A stretch of 20,438 bases of DNA from HGM04593 sp045612305 (GTDB taxonomy: Bacteria; Bacteroidota; Bacteroidia; Bacteroidales; Bacteroidaceae): the NCBI GenBank assembly GCA_045612305.1, contig JAZKYU010000034.1, forward strand, positions 1 through 20,438. Reading direction: 5' to 3'. Below are positions 13,227-20,438 of this stretch, in pieces. A program made the position numbers and the translations under genes. The notes under the pieces were generated by a model. It did no database searches, was not told the DNA's origin, and saw nothing but the letters and a program-made list of their open reading frames with translations. The stretch's first letter is position 1; each line of letters starts with the position of its first letter.

Positions 13227-14927
13227 TTAAATCTCAGTACCTTCGAGAAGTTCTTTTGCACGGTCGAGAGCAGCGTGTATATCGGAGCAGATATTTTCAT
13301 TGCCCACCATAGAGGCTATGCCCGACTTGCGAAGTTTCTCGGCAACGTTGGTGTGCACACCCGAGAGGATAACCGCACGTTTGTCGCGGAGTGTCGACTC
13401 CACAAAAATCTCAAGATTGTGCAAGCCTGTAGAGTCTATGAAGGAAACCTTTCTCATACGCACAATACGCACAGGCGAAGCGGTAGTCTCGCGAGTGAGT
13501 TCGTCGAACTTTGTAGCGATACCAAAGAAGAAGGGTCCCTCAATCTCAAACACATCGACACCTGCAGGTACCGACAAAACCTCGTCGTGCTCGCCGTCGT
13601 GGTGCACCTCGAGCTCGTTTGTAACAACCGACACTGTAGTGCTGTCCATAACACGCTTCATAAAGATAACAACAGCCATCAAAAGACCTATCTCTATAGC
13701 AAATGTAAGGTCGAAGAACACTGTGAGCAAGAGTGTTACAAACAACACACTTGTACCCGACATAGTAGCCTTGCACATAGAAACTATAGTGCGCCAGCCG
13801 CTCATATTATAAGAAACCATCACAAGCACACCTGCAAGACAAGGCATAGGTATCTTACCAACAACACCGCCAAGGAACATAAGCACGAGCAAGAGTACCA
13901 AGGTGTGCACCACACCTGCAACGGGTGTCTTGCCACCGTTGTTTATATTGGCCATAGTACGTGCGATAGCACCTGTAGCGGGTATGCCGCCAAAGAAGGG
14001 CACCACGATGTTTGCAATACCCTGGCCTATGAGCTCTGTGTTAGAGTTGTGGCGGTCGCCTATAACACCGTCGGCCACCATAGCCGAGAGAAGCGACTCT
14101 ATAGCACCAAGCATAGCTATGGTGAAGGCCACGGGAGCAAGCGCCTGTATTGTGGCAAAGAACGAGCCGTCGGCAAAGTTAAGCTGAGGCAAGGTGAACG
14201 AGGGCAAGCCCGAGGGCAGTGTATAAAGGTCGCCGATAGTTTTAATAGAGGTTACCCCGGCATACTCGCGCAACACCCAAGCGATGATAGTCATCACAAT
14301 TATAGCAAGCAAAGAGCCGGGTACTTTGCGCGAGAATTTAGGTGTTACAGCTATCAAAGCTATGCTCAACACACCCATAGCAGCGCTCCACCAGTCGATG
14401 TTTGCTATGTTTTTAAAGTAGCACACCCACTTGTCGATAAAGTTTGCAGGCACGTTCTCGATACCCAAACCAAGGAGGTCGTTTATCTGTGTAGAGAAGA
14501 TGGTAATTGCGATACCGCCTGTGAAACCGATGATTATTGAATAGGGCATAAATTTAATTATACCACCCATACGGCACAAGCCCATAATCACCAACATAAC
14601 ACCGGCCATAATAGTTGCAATAGCAAGACCAGCAAGACCAAACTGCTGCACTACACCATAGACGATGATGATGAAAGCACCTGTAGGACCACCTATCTGC
14701 ACTTTAGAGCCACCAAAAATTGAGATAAGCGCACCAGCGATAATTGCTGTTACCAAACCTTCGGTGGGGCCCACACCACTTGCTATACCAAAAGCGATGG
14801 CCAAGGGGATAGCCACAACACCAACAATAATACCTGCCATAACGTCGGCAGAAAATTTTTCACTCGAATAGTTTTTCATCGCTTCAAAAAACTTCGGGTG
14901 AAAATCAATCAACTTTTTTGCGTTCAT
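13227..14927 (-). CDS. SulP family inorganic anion transporter with STAS domain
   Basis: The 566 residues match the SulP (SLC26-like) family of membrane anion transporters. The N-terminal membrane part (about 25-440, some 12-14 hydrophobic segments) includes VAIPLAIAFGIASGVGPTEGL, GGSKVQIGGPTGAF and FMPYSIIIGFTGGIAI, the family's signature regions. The C-terminal cytoplasmic STAS domain (about 453-560) carries SFIDSTGLHNLE with the conserved DSTG loop (498-501). Bacterial members carry sulfate, bicarbonate or C4-dicarboxylates; no carbonic anhydrase or sulfate assimilation gene is adjacent, so the substrate is undecided. ATG at 14927. It is a single-gene unit bounded by terminators on both sides; I found no well-formed promoter in the 64 bases upstream. 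Confidence 0.95.
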   Translation of the reverse strand: MNAKKLIDFHPKFFEAMKNYSSEKFSADVMAGIIVGVVAIPLAIAFGIASGVGPTEGLVTAIIAGALISIFGGSKVQIGGPTGAFIIIVYGVVQQFGLAGLAIATIMAGVMLVIMGLCRMGGIIKFMPYSIIIGFTGGIAITIFSTQINDLLGLGIENVPANFIDKWVCYFKNIANIDWWSAAMGVLSIALIAVTPKFSRKVPGSLLAIIVMTIIAWVLREYAGVTSIKTIGDLYTLPSGLPSFTLPQLNFADGSFFATIQALAPVAFTIAMLGAIESLLSAMVADGVIGDRHNSNTELIGQGIANIVVPFFGGIPATGAIARTMANINNGGKTPVAGVVHTLVLLLVLMFLGGVVGKIPMPCLAGVLVMVSYNMSGWRTIVSMCKATMSGTSVLFVTLLLTVFFDLTFAIEIGLLMAVVIFMKRVMDSTTVSVVTNELEVHHDGEHDEVLSVPAGVDVFEIEGPFFFGIATKFDELTRETTASPVRIVRMRKVSFIDSTGLHNLEIFVESTLRDKRAVILSGVHTNVAEKLRKSGIASMVGNENICSDIHAALDRAKELLEGTEI

Positions 14928-14991
14928 GTTATTTAATATTTCTTCGATAAATCAAACGATAAAGCCCTTGACGGGGCACGTTAAAATGTTC

Positions 14992-15019
14992 AAAAAGAGG
15001 CGGAAACCCGCCTCTTTTT
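14992..15019. terminator. Terminator of the bcp-mscS-thioesterase operon
   Basis: AAAAAGAGGCGG (14992-15003) pairs perfectly with CCGCCTCTTTTT (15008-15019) around a four-base loop; T-runs lie on both sides. It follows the thioesterase stop by 14 bases and separates that operon from sulP. Confidence 0.9.
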
Positions 15020-15033
15020 CCTTTTAGCCCGTT

Positions 15034-15450
15034 CTACTCAAGCCCCTCGACACCTTTTAACTGCACATTTTTTGTGTAGCAGGTGCTCTTGAAAGAGGCT
15101 ACAAGCTCGCCACGTTGGTTGACCACCTTAACCTCGAAAGAGGGTATCTTGGGGTGCGCGCAAACCACTACAGCGTCGGCAGTGAGCACGTCGCCCAGAA
15201 CGGCTGCTTTATGGTAATATATGGCTGCATCTACAGAGAGAGTGAGCAAGAGACCGCTGTTTGCTGTAAGCGCAAGAGCAGTGTCGGCAAGAGTGAAGAT
15301 TGCACCACCCTGACACACGCCACCCGCGTTGAGATGCTCTGCGGTAACCACAAGCTGAGTGCGTGCAGCATCTTCGGAAACTGAAACAAGCTCGACACCC
15401 ACCTTAGCCGCAAAACGGTCGCCTTTAGCTATAAAATCTTTTAGTGTCAC
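15034..15450 (-). CDS. PaaI-type hotdog-fold thioesterase
   Basis: A 138-residue acyl-CoA thioesterase of the PaaI (4HBT) hotdog family. The core motif HLNAGGVCQGGAIFTLADTALAL spans residues 39-61, with the catalytic Asp at 56; the usual His of the HGG triplet is replaced by Gln47, a variant I have also seen in Bacteroidetes and Firmicutes members. Later strands SVDAAIYYHKAA and SFEVKVVNQRGELVASFKSTCY fit the fold. Substrate unknown. ATG at 15450. It follows mscS by 7 bases and is the last gene of the bcp-mscS-thioesterase operon. Confidence 0.9.
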   Translation of the reverse strand: MTLKDFIAKGDRFAAKVGVELVSVSEDAARTQLVVTAEHLNAGGVCQGGAIFTLADTALALTANSGLLLTLSVDAAIYYHKAAVLGDVLTADAVVVCAHPKIPSFEVKVVNQRGELVASFKSTCYTKNVQLKGVEGLE

Positions 15451-15457
15451 AGCGTTA

Positions 15458-16372
15458 TTAGTCTTTGTTTACATTTACAGTAAATGTCTGGTAGGGGAAG
15501 TTCAAGCCACGTTTGGGGAAGGTCTCGTAAACCGCCTTGTTGAGGTCGAAGTATATTCCCCAGTAGTCGCTTTGAGCAGCCCACACACGCACAACAATAT
15601 CTATAGAGCTTGCGCCCAGCTCCTTGAGAGCTATAAAAGGCTCGGCGGGGTTGTTAAGGATGCGTTTGTCGGCAGCAATAAGCTCCATAAGCACCTCTTT
15701 GGCCTTCTCATAGTCGTCGCCATAAGATATTGAGAAAACAAAGTCTACACGGCGCAACGACTCGCGTGAATAGTTGTTTATAATACCTGTAGAGAGGGGG
15801 CCGTTGGGCACGAGAATGCTTTTGTTGTCGCCGGTAGATATAAGTGTGTTGAAAATCTGTATCTCCTTCACGATACCAGCCTGGCCCTGCGCCTCAATAA
15901 AGTCGCCCACCTTGAAAGGACGGAACAAAAGAATAATAACACCACCTGCAAAGTTCTGCAAAGTACCGCTCAAGGCCATACCTATAGCAACACCGGCCGA
16001 TGCAAAAAGCGCGATGAACGACGAGGTGTCGATGCCAAGAACGCTTATCAATATTATCAAGAGGATGATGAGAGAAACTACGTCTATAAGGCTGAGAAGG
16101 AAAGTTTTCACCGTGGGGTTTGTGTTTCTTTTATCCATCAACAACTTCACTACAGAGATAAGGCGGCGTGTCAACCAGCGACCTATCATCCATATAAAAG
16201 CAACCTTAATCAATTTCCAACCAAGTGTAACAGCAAAAGTTACCACTATTTGGGTGAGCTCGGCTACTGTAAGGCCTGCAACTGATGCTATTGCTTCGTC
16301 CAACTTTGCAACAGCATCAACCGAGTCGCTTGCAGCTGCGGTAGCTGTTGCCATAATAAAATCTAGAATCAT
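15458..16372 (-). CDS. mscS: Small-conductance mechanosensitive channel, MscS family
   Basis: The 304 residues form a MscS-type channel that opens on membrane tension to release solutes during osmotic downshock. Three transmembrane helices are visible (about 40-62, 88-112 and 118-150); the pore-lining third has the Gly/Ala pattern FASAGVAIGMALSGTLQNFAGG and leads into RPFKVGDFIE, the strongest family signature. The cytoplasmic beta domain (VKEIQIFNTLIS, ILVPNGPLSTGIINNYS) and C-terminal cap follow; length is close to E. coli MscS (286). ATG at 16372; a second ATG at 16354 would also suit. It lies 16 bases after bcp and 7 before the thioesterase gene, in one operon. Confidence 0.95.
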   Translation of the reverse strand: MILDFIMATATAAASDSVDAVAKLDEAIASVAGLTVAELTQIVVTFAVTLGWKLIKVAFIWMIGRWLTRRLISVVKLLMDKRNTNPTVKTFLLSLIDVVSLIILLIILISVLGIDTSSFIALFASAGVAIGMALSGTLQNFAGGVIILLFRPFKVGDFIEAQGQAGIVKEIQIFNTLISTGDNKSILVPNGPLSTGIINNYSRESLRRVDFVFSISYGDDYEKAKEVLMELIAADKRILNNPAEPFIALKELGASSIDIVVRVWAAQSDYWGIYFDLNKAVYETFPKRGLNFPYQTFTVNVNKD

Positions 16373-16388
16373 AGTAATATTTTTTTAG

Positions 16389-16838
16389 TTATACATTCAA
16401 AATCTGTGCGGCGGCGTTTTTAGTATCCACCTTGGTTATAACACGCTCCACCTTACCGTCTGCGTCTATAACAAATGTCGTGCGTAGAATACCCATATAC
16501 TCACGCCCTGCCATCTTTTTCTTCGCCCACACCCCGAAGGCCTCTATAGTCTTTCGCTCAACATCGGCTATAAGGGGGAAATTAAGCTGTTGTTTCTCCT
16601 TGAAGCGGATGTGCGAAGATGCGCTATCGGCACTCACGCCCACCACGGCATAACCGGCCTCAGCAAGGTCGCTCAAACCATCGCGCAAAGAACAGGCCTC
16701 GGCCGTACAGCCCGGGGTGCTATCTTTAGGGTAAAAATATACCACAAGACGAGAGCCTTTATAGTCGCTCACACGTATCTCCTTGCCAGCCTCGTCTGTT
16801 CCCAAAAAATCGGGAGCTGCATCGCCTATTTGTAACAT
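16389..16838 (-). CDS. bcp: Thiol peroxidase, Bcp/PrxQ-type peroxiredoxin
   Basis: A 149-residue atypical 2-Cys peroxiredoxin that reduces hydrogen peroxide and organic hydroperoxides with electrons from thioredoxin. The active-site motif YPKDSTPGCTAEACSLRD contains the peroxidatic Cys44 and resolving Cys49 five residues on, the PrxQ arrangement. LQIGDAAPDF at the start and RTTFVIDADGKV near the end are also typical; length is normal (about 150). ATG at 16838. First gene of the operon bcp-mscS-thioesterase. A possible -7 box TAACTTTG lies at 16919-16912, touching the terminator of the gene upstream, without a well-spaced -33 element. Confidence 0.96.
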   Translation of the reverse strand: MLQIGDAAPDFLGTDEAGKEIRVSDYKGSRLVVYFYPKDSTPGCTAEACSLRDGLSDLAEAGYAVVGVSADSASSHIRFKEKQQLNFPLIADVERKTIEAFGVWAKKKMAGREYMGILRTTFVIDADGKVERVITKVDTKNAAAQILNV

Positions 16839-16882
16839 ACTTTTGTAGATAATAAAAACCGTGTTAAAACTGCGTAAAACGC

Positions 16883-16912
16883 AAAAAAGCAGCCGTTACG
16901 CAAAACGGCTGC
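16883..16912 (-). terminator. Terminator of the DsbA-like gene
   Basis: GCAGCCGTT (16889-16897) pairs perfectly with AACGGCTGC (16904-16912) around a six-base loop. On the minus strand the stem runs into six T residues (16888-16883). It lies 84 bases after the DsbA-like stop. A second small stem (TGCGT/ACGCA, 16871-16883) follows. Confidence 0.85.
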
Positions 16913-16996
16913 AAAGTTAACGCTTTTTTCACAAATAACATCACTATAAAGCGGTTAATAACACTACTATAGAGCAAAAAAATATCAAAACGAGCA

Positions 16997-17965
16997 TTAG
17001 GCGTGCACACCAGCCATAGCCCTGCCGGCATCGACACAAGAAGAGGCACCCAGGTGCTTGCTGTAAAGCACAAAACCGTTGCCTCGCGGGTGCATAGAAA
17101 CCTCACCCGAGGATACAAGTTCGTCGACAACATCGGGCAAGCCCACGTAGGACTCCACATTCAAAGCCGACTTACCGCTGATGCGTTGCATAGAGAAGGC
17201 TGTAGCGACCTCCACAGGGTATGTGCTGCCACACTGCTCTATAAAGCACTTCACCCTCTCGGGCGTAGCTTTTTCGCACACATCGTCACCCAAAGAGACC
17301 TTGCCATAGCTCAACTGCTTTATATTTTGCACAAGTGTTTCAAAAGAGGTAAAGCCACGCAACATAATTTCCACGCCTTTGTACCCCAAGAGGTAAGAGG
17401 GGTAAGTCTGCACCTCGTACTGCCTGCAACGTGCCTTATCCTCCTCGTAGAGGCTCTGCACCTCGCGGCTCCTCATAACCTCGCCAAAACGCGTAGGCTC
17501 AAAGCCCACAACGGCAGCAAGAGCAGCCACTACAGCCGCATCGCTTGTGTGCTCACCGTCAACTGCGGTAGCCTCTTGCAAGCGGCGCAAAAACCTTTCG
17601 GCACAAAGCCCTTTGCCCTCTCTCTTTGCACACAACTTTGCAGCGATGTAACCCATATTCTGCGGCAAAGTAGAGCGATGTTCCTCACTAAAAAGGCTAA
17701 AAACGTGCTCGCACACCGGCATACCGTGCACAGCCGACGCCTCAAGCCACACTTTATGTATATTACGGTTAGACAGAGCTATGTCGCCACCTATACCAAG
17801 ACGTCGGTTACTGTAGCGAGTAATATCCTCTATCATACCACACATTACATAATCTATCTCAACTCTCTCGCCCAAGCGATACTTTAAAGCACGCAACACG
17901 GGCACACTACCCCAACACCAAGTGCACACAGGGTCGGCAAATACTGTAACTTTAACTTTCTCCAT
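16997..17965 (-). CDS. DsbA/FrnE-like thiol oxidoreductase with C-terminal extra domain
   Basis: The 322 residues begin with a thioredoxin-fold DsbA/FrnE-like domain (about 1-220): VFADPVCTWCWGSVP holds the redox pair Cys14 and Cys17, a helical insertion follows, and the cis-proline loop is TYPS (P189). No signal peptide is present, so it should act in the cytoplasm, as FrnE-type proteins do. Residues about 228-302 form an added module with helix-helix-strand pattern (TPERVKCFIEQCGSTYPVEV ... VVDELVSSGEVSMHPRGNGFVLYS), reminiscent of a winged helix, with extra cysteines at 230, 240 and 245. Its role is unknown; redox-sensitive binding is one idea. I start at ATG 17965 (MEKVKVTVF); the frame is open 10 codons further. 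Single gene between two terminators. Confidence 0.87.
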   Translation of the reverse strand: MEKVKVTVFADPVCTWCWGSVPVLRALKYRLGERVEIDYVMCGMIEDITRYSNRRLGIGGDIALSNRNIHKVWLEASAVHGMPVCEHVFSLFSEEHRSTLPQNMGYIAAKLCAKREGKGLCAERFLRRLQEATAVDGEHTSDAAVVAALAAVVGFEPTRFGEVMRSREVQSLYEEDKARCRQYEVQTYPSYLLGYKGVEIMLRGFTSFETLVQNIKQLSYGKVSLGDDVCEKATPERVKCFIEQCGSTYPVEVATAFSMQRISGKSALNVESYVGLPDVVDELVSSGEVSMHPRGNGFVLYSKHLGASSCVDAGRAMAGVHA

Positions 17966-18053
17966 TATTCTCGGTTTTTCATTAAGAACAAACAAAAAAA
18001 GAAAATTGTTGCAGAAAACAGCCTACACCTCGCCTATAAGTGTGCGCAGCATA

Positions 18054-18092
18054 CAAAAAGCAAAAGGGTGTGCTTTCGCACACCCTTTTGCT
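18054..18092 (-). terminator. Terminator of the bamD-rpoZ-DUF4293 operon
   Basis: AGCAAAAGGGTGTGC (18059-18073) pairs perfectly with GCACACCCTTTTGCT (18078-18092), a 15-base stem with a GAAA tetraloop on the minus strand, followed by five T residues (18058-18054). It follows the DUF4293 stop by 28 bases. Confidence 0.93.
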
Positions 18093-18120
18093 ATATCGGT
18101 TAAAATAAAAACACGCTAAA

Positions 18121-18585
18121 TCAATCTCTCAAACGGAAACCCGAAGCCTTCGCAAGAATTTTAGCCTCGGTACGACGAGCAGAGAAGAAAGCCATCATAT
18201 CGAGAATAAGCGCTGTGAGAGGCAACATCGCAGCCGTTTGCAAAGAAAGTATGTCGGGCGAGAGGAGCAACACAAAGAGTACAAACAAAACATAGTACCC
18301 TGTGAACAAAAGCATCGAAAGTATAGACGCTCTTTTCTGCAACTCAAAATTACTAAACAACGCCACAAGAAGGCCAAAGGCATTAACAAGCGTTGCAGCT
18401 ATGAGCACAACACCTAGAGCCACAACCGAGCAAGAAACAGAGCCGTCGGGCTTTGCTATTGCAAAGTTGCTCACCGCATAGGTTGCGCCGTCGGGCATAG
18501 TAGCGCTCAACACATCTTTACACATTGCCACAACCGACAAAACAGCCGCAGCAATATAATAGAGCTGATAGAAACGAAATTTCAT
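18121..18585 (-). CDS. DUF4293 family membrane protein
   Basis: A 154-residue protein with four hydrophobic segments (about 7-27, 53-77, 86-110 and 114-134) and a short basic C-terminal tail, the pattern of the Bacteroidetes-specific DUF4293 family. Between the first two segments is a loop of about 25 residues likely facing the periplasm. Its function is unknown. It begins 6 bases after the rpoZ stop and is the last gene of the operon; this position beside rpoZ is typical for the family and is the main reason for the assignment, together with its length and topology. ATG at 18585. Confidence 0.8.
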   Translation of the reverse strand: MKFRFYQLYYIAAAVLSVVAMCKDVLSATMPDGATYAVSNFAIAKPDGSVSCSVVALGVVLIAATLVNAFGLLVALFSNFELQKRASILSMLLFTGYYVLFVLFVLLLSPDILSLQTAAMLPLTALILDMMAFFSARRTEAKILAKASGFRLRD

Positions 18586-18591
18586 AACCTA

Positions 18592-18924
18592 TTATTCCTC
18601 GGCAGCCTCTTTTGAAGGGTCGCGGAAATATACCTTACCCTCGATGAACTCTTGCGCAGCGATAAGTGTGGGCTTGGGCAAACGCTCATAGAAACGAGAA
18701 ATTTCAATCTGCTCGTGGTTTTCAAACTGCTCTTCAAGATTGTCGGTCGAAGAAGAGAACTCATTAAGTTTCTTCAACAACTCATCTTTCATCTCTGCTG
18801 CAATTTGGTTTGAACGCTTACCAATAATTGCTACCGACTCATAAACGTTACCTGTCTCTGTCACAAAATCTGCCATATTACGTGTAACAGTGTTTGTGGG
18901 AGCATTACTTTTCTTGTAATCCAT
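18592..18924 (-). CDS. rpoZ: RNA polymerase omega subunit, Bacteroidetes type
   Basis: The 110-residue protein is the Bacteroidetes form of the omega subunit, which helps assemble and stabilise the beta-prime subunit of RNA polymerase. It starts MDYKKSNAPTNTVTRNMADF and has GNVYESVAIIGKRSNQIAAEMK (25-46), the omega-like core, then ENHEQIEISRFYERLPKPTLIAAQEF (68-93), strongly conserved in the phylum. It is longer and differs much from the E. coli protein. ATG at 18924. It lies 35 bases after bamD and 6 before DUF4293 in one operon. Confidence 0.93.
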   Translation of the reverse strand: MDYKKSNAPTNTVTRNMADFVTETGNVYESVAIIGKRSNQIAAEMKDELLKKLNEFSSSTDNLEEQFENHEQIEISRFYERLPKPTLIAAQEFIEGKVYFRDPSKEAAEE

Positions 18925-18959
18925 CTTTTATATCTTTTATTTAGTTATTATTCAAATTA

Positions 18960-19775
18960 TTACTCGTTTATCTCCTCGAGCGACTTTTTAAAGTAGCCTT
19001 CGGCCTCTTTCATATACTTGCTCGACGGAAATTCGTTCTTAAATGCATAAAACTCATCTATCGCCTCTCTGTAGCGCTCGGGTTGCTTTTCGGCAACGCT
19101 CATACGGGCCATCGCGTAACGTGCACGCAAGATTAGCATCAACAAGTCCTCGCGCAGTTTTGTGTAAGGATAATCCTTTAAAGCGTTCTGCGCTGTAATT
19201 ATGCAAGCTTCGTAGCTGTTGCCCATATAGGCCATATAGTCGCCCAAGTCGTAGTAAAGCTTTGCCGCCTGATAATCTTTAAGCACCAGCACATCGTGCA
19301 TATCGAAGAGCATCTGTTGCGCCTCGTTGCTATAATCGCTCACAGGGTAATATTCCATAAATAGCTGCAACTCATCTATAGCCTTGTAGGTGTCGGTCTG
19401 GTCGAGCGCAGGCTCTAGAATATTATTATAGAGCGCCTTACCCGAGTAGAAACGTGCCATCTCGGCATAGCGACCACGAGGATAGTTGGTATAACAAGCC
19501 TTGAAGCACTGCGCTGCTGTGTCGTAGTCGCCCGATTGATAGTAGCACATAGCGAGCAAGAACATAGACTCGTCGGCCTTGTCGCTACCCTTAAACATAG
19601 TAACAATATTTTCTATGAGCATCGCAGCCTTGTTGTACTCCCCTCGAAGATAGAGAGCTTTCGCCTCCTCGTACTTATACTCCAAGTCGGGGTACTTTAC
19701 AACCGTATCGTACGAAGAGCACGACGACAGGGCCACAACTACCAACAAAAATATTATGTTTAAAAACCTTCTCAT
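18960..19775 (-). CDS. bamD: Outer membrane protein assembly factor BamD
   Basis: The 271-residue lipoprotein is an essential partner of BamA in folding and inserting outer membrane beta-barrel proteins. A lipoprotein signal (MRRFLNIIFLLVVVALSSC, lipidated Cys at 19) is followed by TPR-like helical pairs: ALYLRGEYNKAAMLIENIV, FLLAMCYYQSGDYDTAAQCFKACYTNYPRGRYAEMARF, IDELQLFMEYYPVSDYSNEAQ and further repeats to the C-terminus. Length is close to the family (about 245-290). ATG at 19775. First gene of the operon bamD-rpoZ-DUF4293, from the promoter at 19846-19876. Confidence 0.95.
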   Translation of the reverse strand: MRRFLNIIFLLVVVALSSCSSYDTVVKYPDLEYKYEEAKALYLRGEYNKAAMLIENIVTMFKGSDKADESMFLLAMCYYQSGDYDTAAQCFKACYTNYPRGRYAEMARFYSGKALYNNILEPALDQTDTYKAIDELQLFMEYYPVSDYSNEAQQMLFDMHDVLVLKDYQAAKLYYDLGDYMAYMGNSYEACIITAQNALKDYPYTKLREDLLMLILRARYAMARMSVAEKQPERYREAIDEFYAFKNEFPSSKYMKEAEGYFKKSLEEINE

Positions 19776-19845
19776 TTTATCAAACGTGCGCTACAGATGC
19801 TTTGCTACCAAAGCCCTATTATCGCAATAAATCATAAATTGCCTG

Positions 19846-19876
19846 CAAAGATAGAACTTTTTACACAAAAACACAA
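19846..19876 (-). promoter_or_regulatory. Promoter of bamD-rpoZ-DUF4293
   Basis: On the minus strand TTG (19876-19874) is followed after 20 bases by TATCTTTG (19853-19846), an exact -7 box identical to that of thrS. The start codon is about 71 bases downstream. Confidence 0.6.
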
Positions 19877-19943
19877 CCCCGCAACAATTATTCTTTGGCA
19901 TAAAAAAGTAAATAATACTAAAAAAACATAAAGTAAAAGAAGA

Positions 19944-19976
19944 TTTGCTGCCATAGCACATTTATTCGTATATTCG
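19944..19976 (+). promoter_or_regulatory. Candidate promoter of uvrB
   Basis: TTTG (19944-19947) is followed after 21 bases by TATATTCG (19969-19976), one mismatch from TAnnTTTG. The first ATG of uvrB is 17 bases further, so the leader would be very short. Confidence 0.4.
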
Positions 19977-19992
19977 CGTTTGCAAAAAAAAG

Positions 19993-20438
19993 ATGAGCAC
20001 GCCGATGAAATTCAAATTAGAATCGACATACACCCCTATGGGCGACCAACCCGAAGCCATTGCACAACTTGTTGAGGGAGTAAAGGCCGGCACCCCCGCA
20101 CAAACTCTCTTGGGCGTTACCGGCTCGGGAAAAACCTTCACCATCGCCAACGTGATAAAGGAGATAAACCGCCCTACCCTCATCTTGAGCCACAACAAAA
20201 CCCTTGCCGCACAGCTCTACAACGAGTTTAAGGGTTTCTTCCCCCACAACGCCGTAGAGTACTACGTTTCCTACTACGACTACTACCAGCCCGAGGCCTA
20301 CATACCCTCGAGCGACACATACATAGAGAAAGACCTTGCCATAAACGACGAGATAGACAAGTTGCGCCTTTCGGCCACATCGGCCCTGCTCTCGGGCAGA
20401 AAAGATGTTGTGGTAATATCGTCGGTGTCGTGCATCTA
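19993..20438 (+). CDS. uvrB: UvrABC system protein B, N-terminal part (cut by window edge)
   Basis: UvrB is the helicase-like damage-verification subunit of bacterial nucleotide excision repair. The 148 codons visible encode the beginning of domain 1a: MGDQPEAIAQLVEGV, the Walker A motif GVTGSGKT with TLL before it, LILSHNKTLAAQLYNEFKGF, and the beta-hairpin region YYVSYYDYYQPEAYIPSSDT that holds DNA. The frame is open to the last base of the window; the full protein should be about 670-680 residues. Two starts are possible: ATG at 19993, used here, and ATG at 20005 (MKFKLES), which fits relatives better. Divergent from bamD. Seven of eleven isoleucine codons are ATA. Confidence 0.95.
   Translation, partial: MSTPMKFKLESTYTPMGDQPEAIAQLVEGVKAGTPAQTLLGVTGSGKTFTIANVIKEINRPTLILSHNKTLAAQLYNEFKGFFPHNAVEYYVSYYDYYQPEAYIPSSDTYIEKDLAINDEIDKLRLSATSALLSGRKDVVVISSVSCI

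Noticed and set aside
13275..14540. 421-residue plus-strand open frame antisense to sulP
   Set aside because: It is the mirror of a clear SulP coding sequence; its translation is rich in His, Cys and Tyr with no domain, as expected from a shadow frame.
13227..14927. SulP as part of a bicarbonate-uptake pair with carbonic anhydrase
   Set aside because: No carbonic anhydrase gene lies next to it in the window.
17003..17887. 294-residue plus-strand open frame opposite the DsbA-like gene
   Set aside because: Shadow of a gene with CxxC and cis-Pro motifs on the minus strand; no recognisable domain of its own.
1..20438. CRISPR arrays, toxin-antitoxin pairs or a defence system
   Set aside because: No regularly spaced repeats, no cas-like genes, and no toxin or defence motifs were found in any intact gene.

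Overview
The window looks like a chromosomal segment of a member of the Bacteroidales. It carries the short RNA polymerase omega protein type with the NAPTNTVTRN start found in Bacteroidetes, a DUF4293 membrane protein beside it, and Bacteroidetes-style promoters (TTTG or TTG, about 19-20 bases, then TAnnTTTG) instead of E. coli-type -35/-10 boxes. Synteny ruvX-def-TPR-thrS-infC-rpmI-rplT also fits. Most genes are housekeeping and most run on the minus strand. Many moderately expressed genes use ATA for isoleucine almost exclusively, while the ribosomal protein gene rplT does not.

Layout, left to right. Positions 1-487 hold no convincing gene, but three perfect hairpins lie in the first 112 bases. 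Positions 488-7136 (minus) form the translation block: ribosomal proteins L20 and L35, initiation factor IF3, threonyl-tRNA synthetase (a variant that looks clostridial), a large TPR protein, peptide deformylase and RuvX. Positions 7224-8251 (minus) hold a SPOR-domain lipoprotein followed by an L-rhamnose mutarotase. Positions 8373-9263 (plus) encode a CbpA-type DnaJ, and 9287-9751 (minus) a TspO/MBR protein.

Positions 9840-11430 are the only clearly accessory part: a truncated, internally deleted phage antirepressor (KilAC) relic, a 53-residue unknown ORF, and an AT-rich lipoprotein of unknown function. From 11434 the core resumes: cytosolic 5'-nucleotidase (minus), HAD phosphatase (plus), SulP anion transporter (minus), a bcp-mscS-thioesterase operon (minus), a DsbA/FrnE-like thiol protein with an extra C-terminal domain (minus), a bamD-rpoZ-DUF4293 operon (minus), and the first 446 bases of uvrB (plus), cut by the window edge.

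Transcription units are well delimited: nine hairpin terminators with long stems are visible, several of them working in both directions between convergent genes. I found no CRISPR array, tRNA, rRNA, transposase, integrase or recognisable defence system. The most interesting points are the xenologous-looking thrS inside a conserved locus, with a perfect inverted repeat at its predicted transcription start, the phage relic with a deletion at a short repeat, the unknown lipoprotein and small ORF beside it, the hairpin cluster at the left edge, and the split in ATA codon use.
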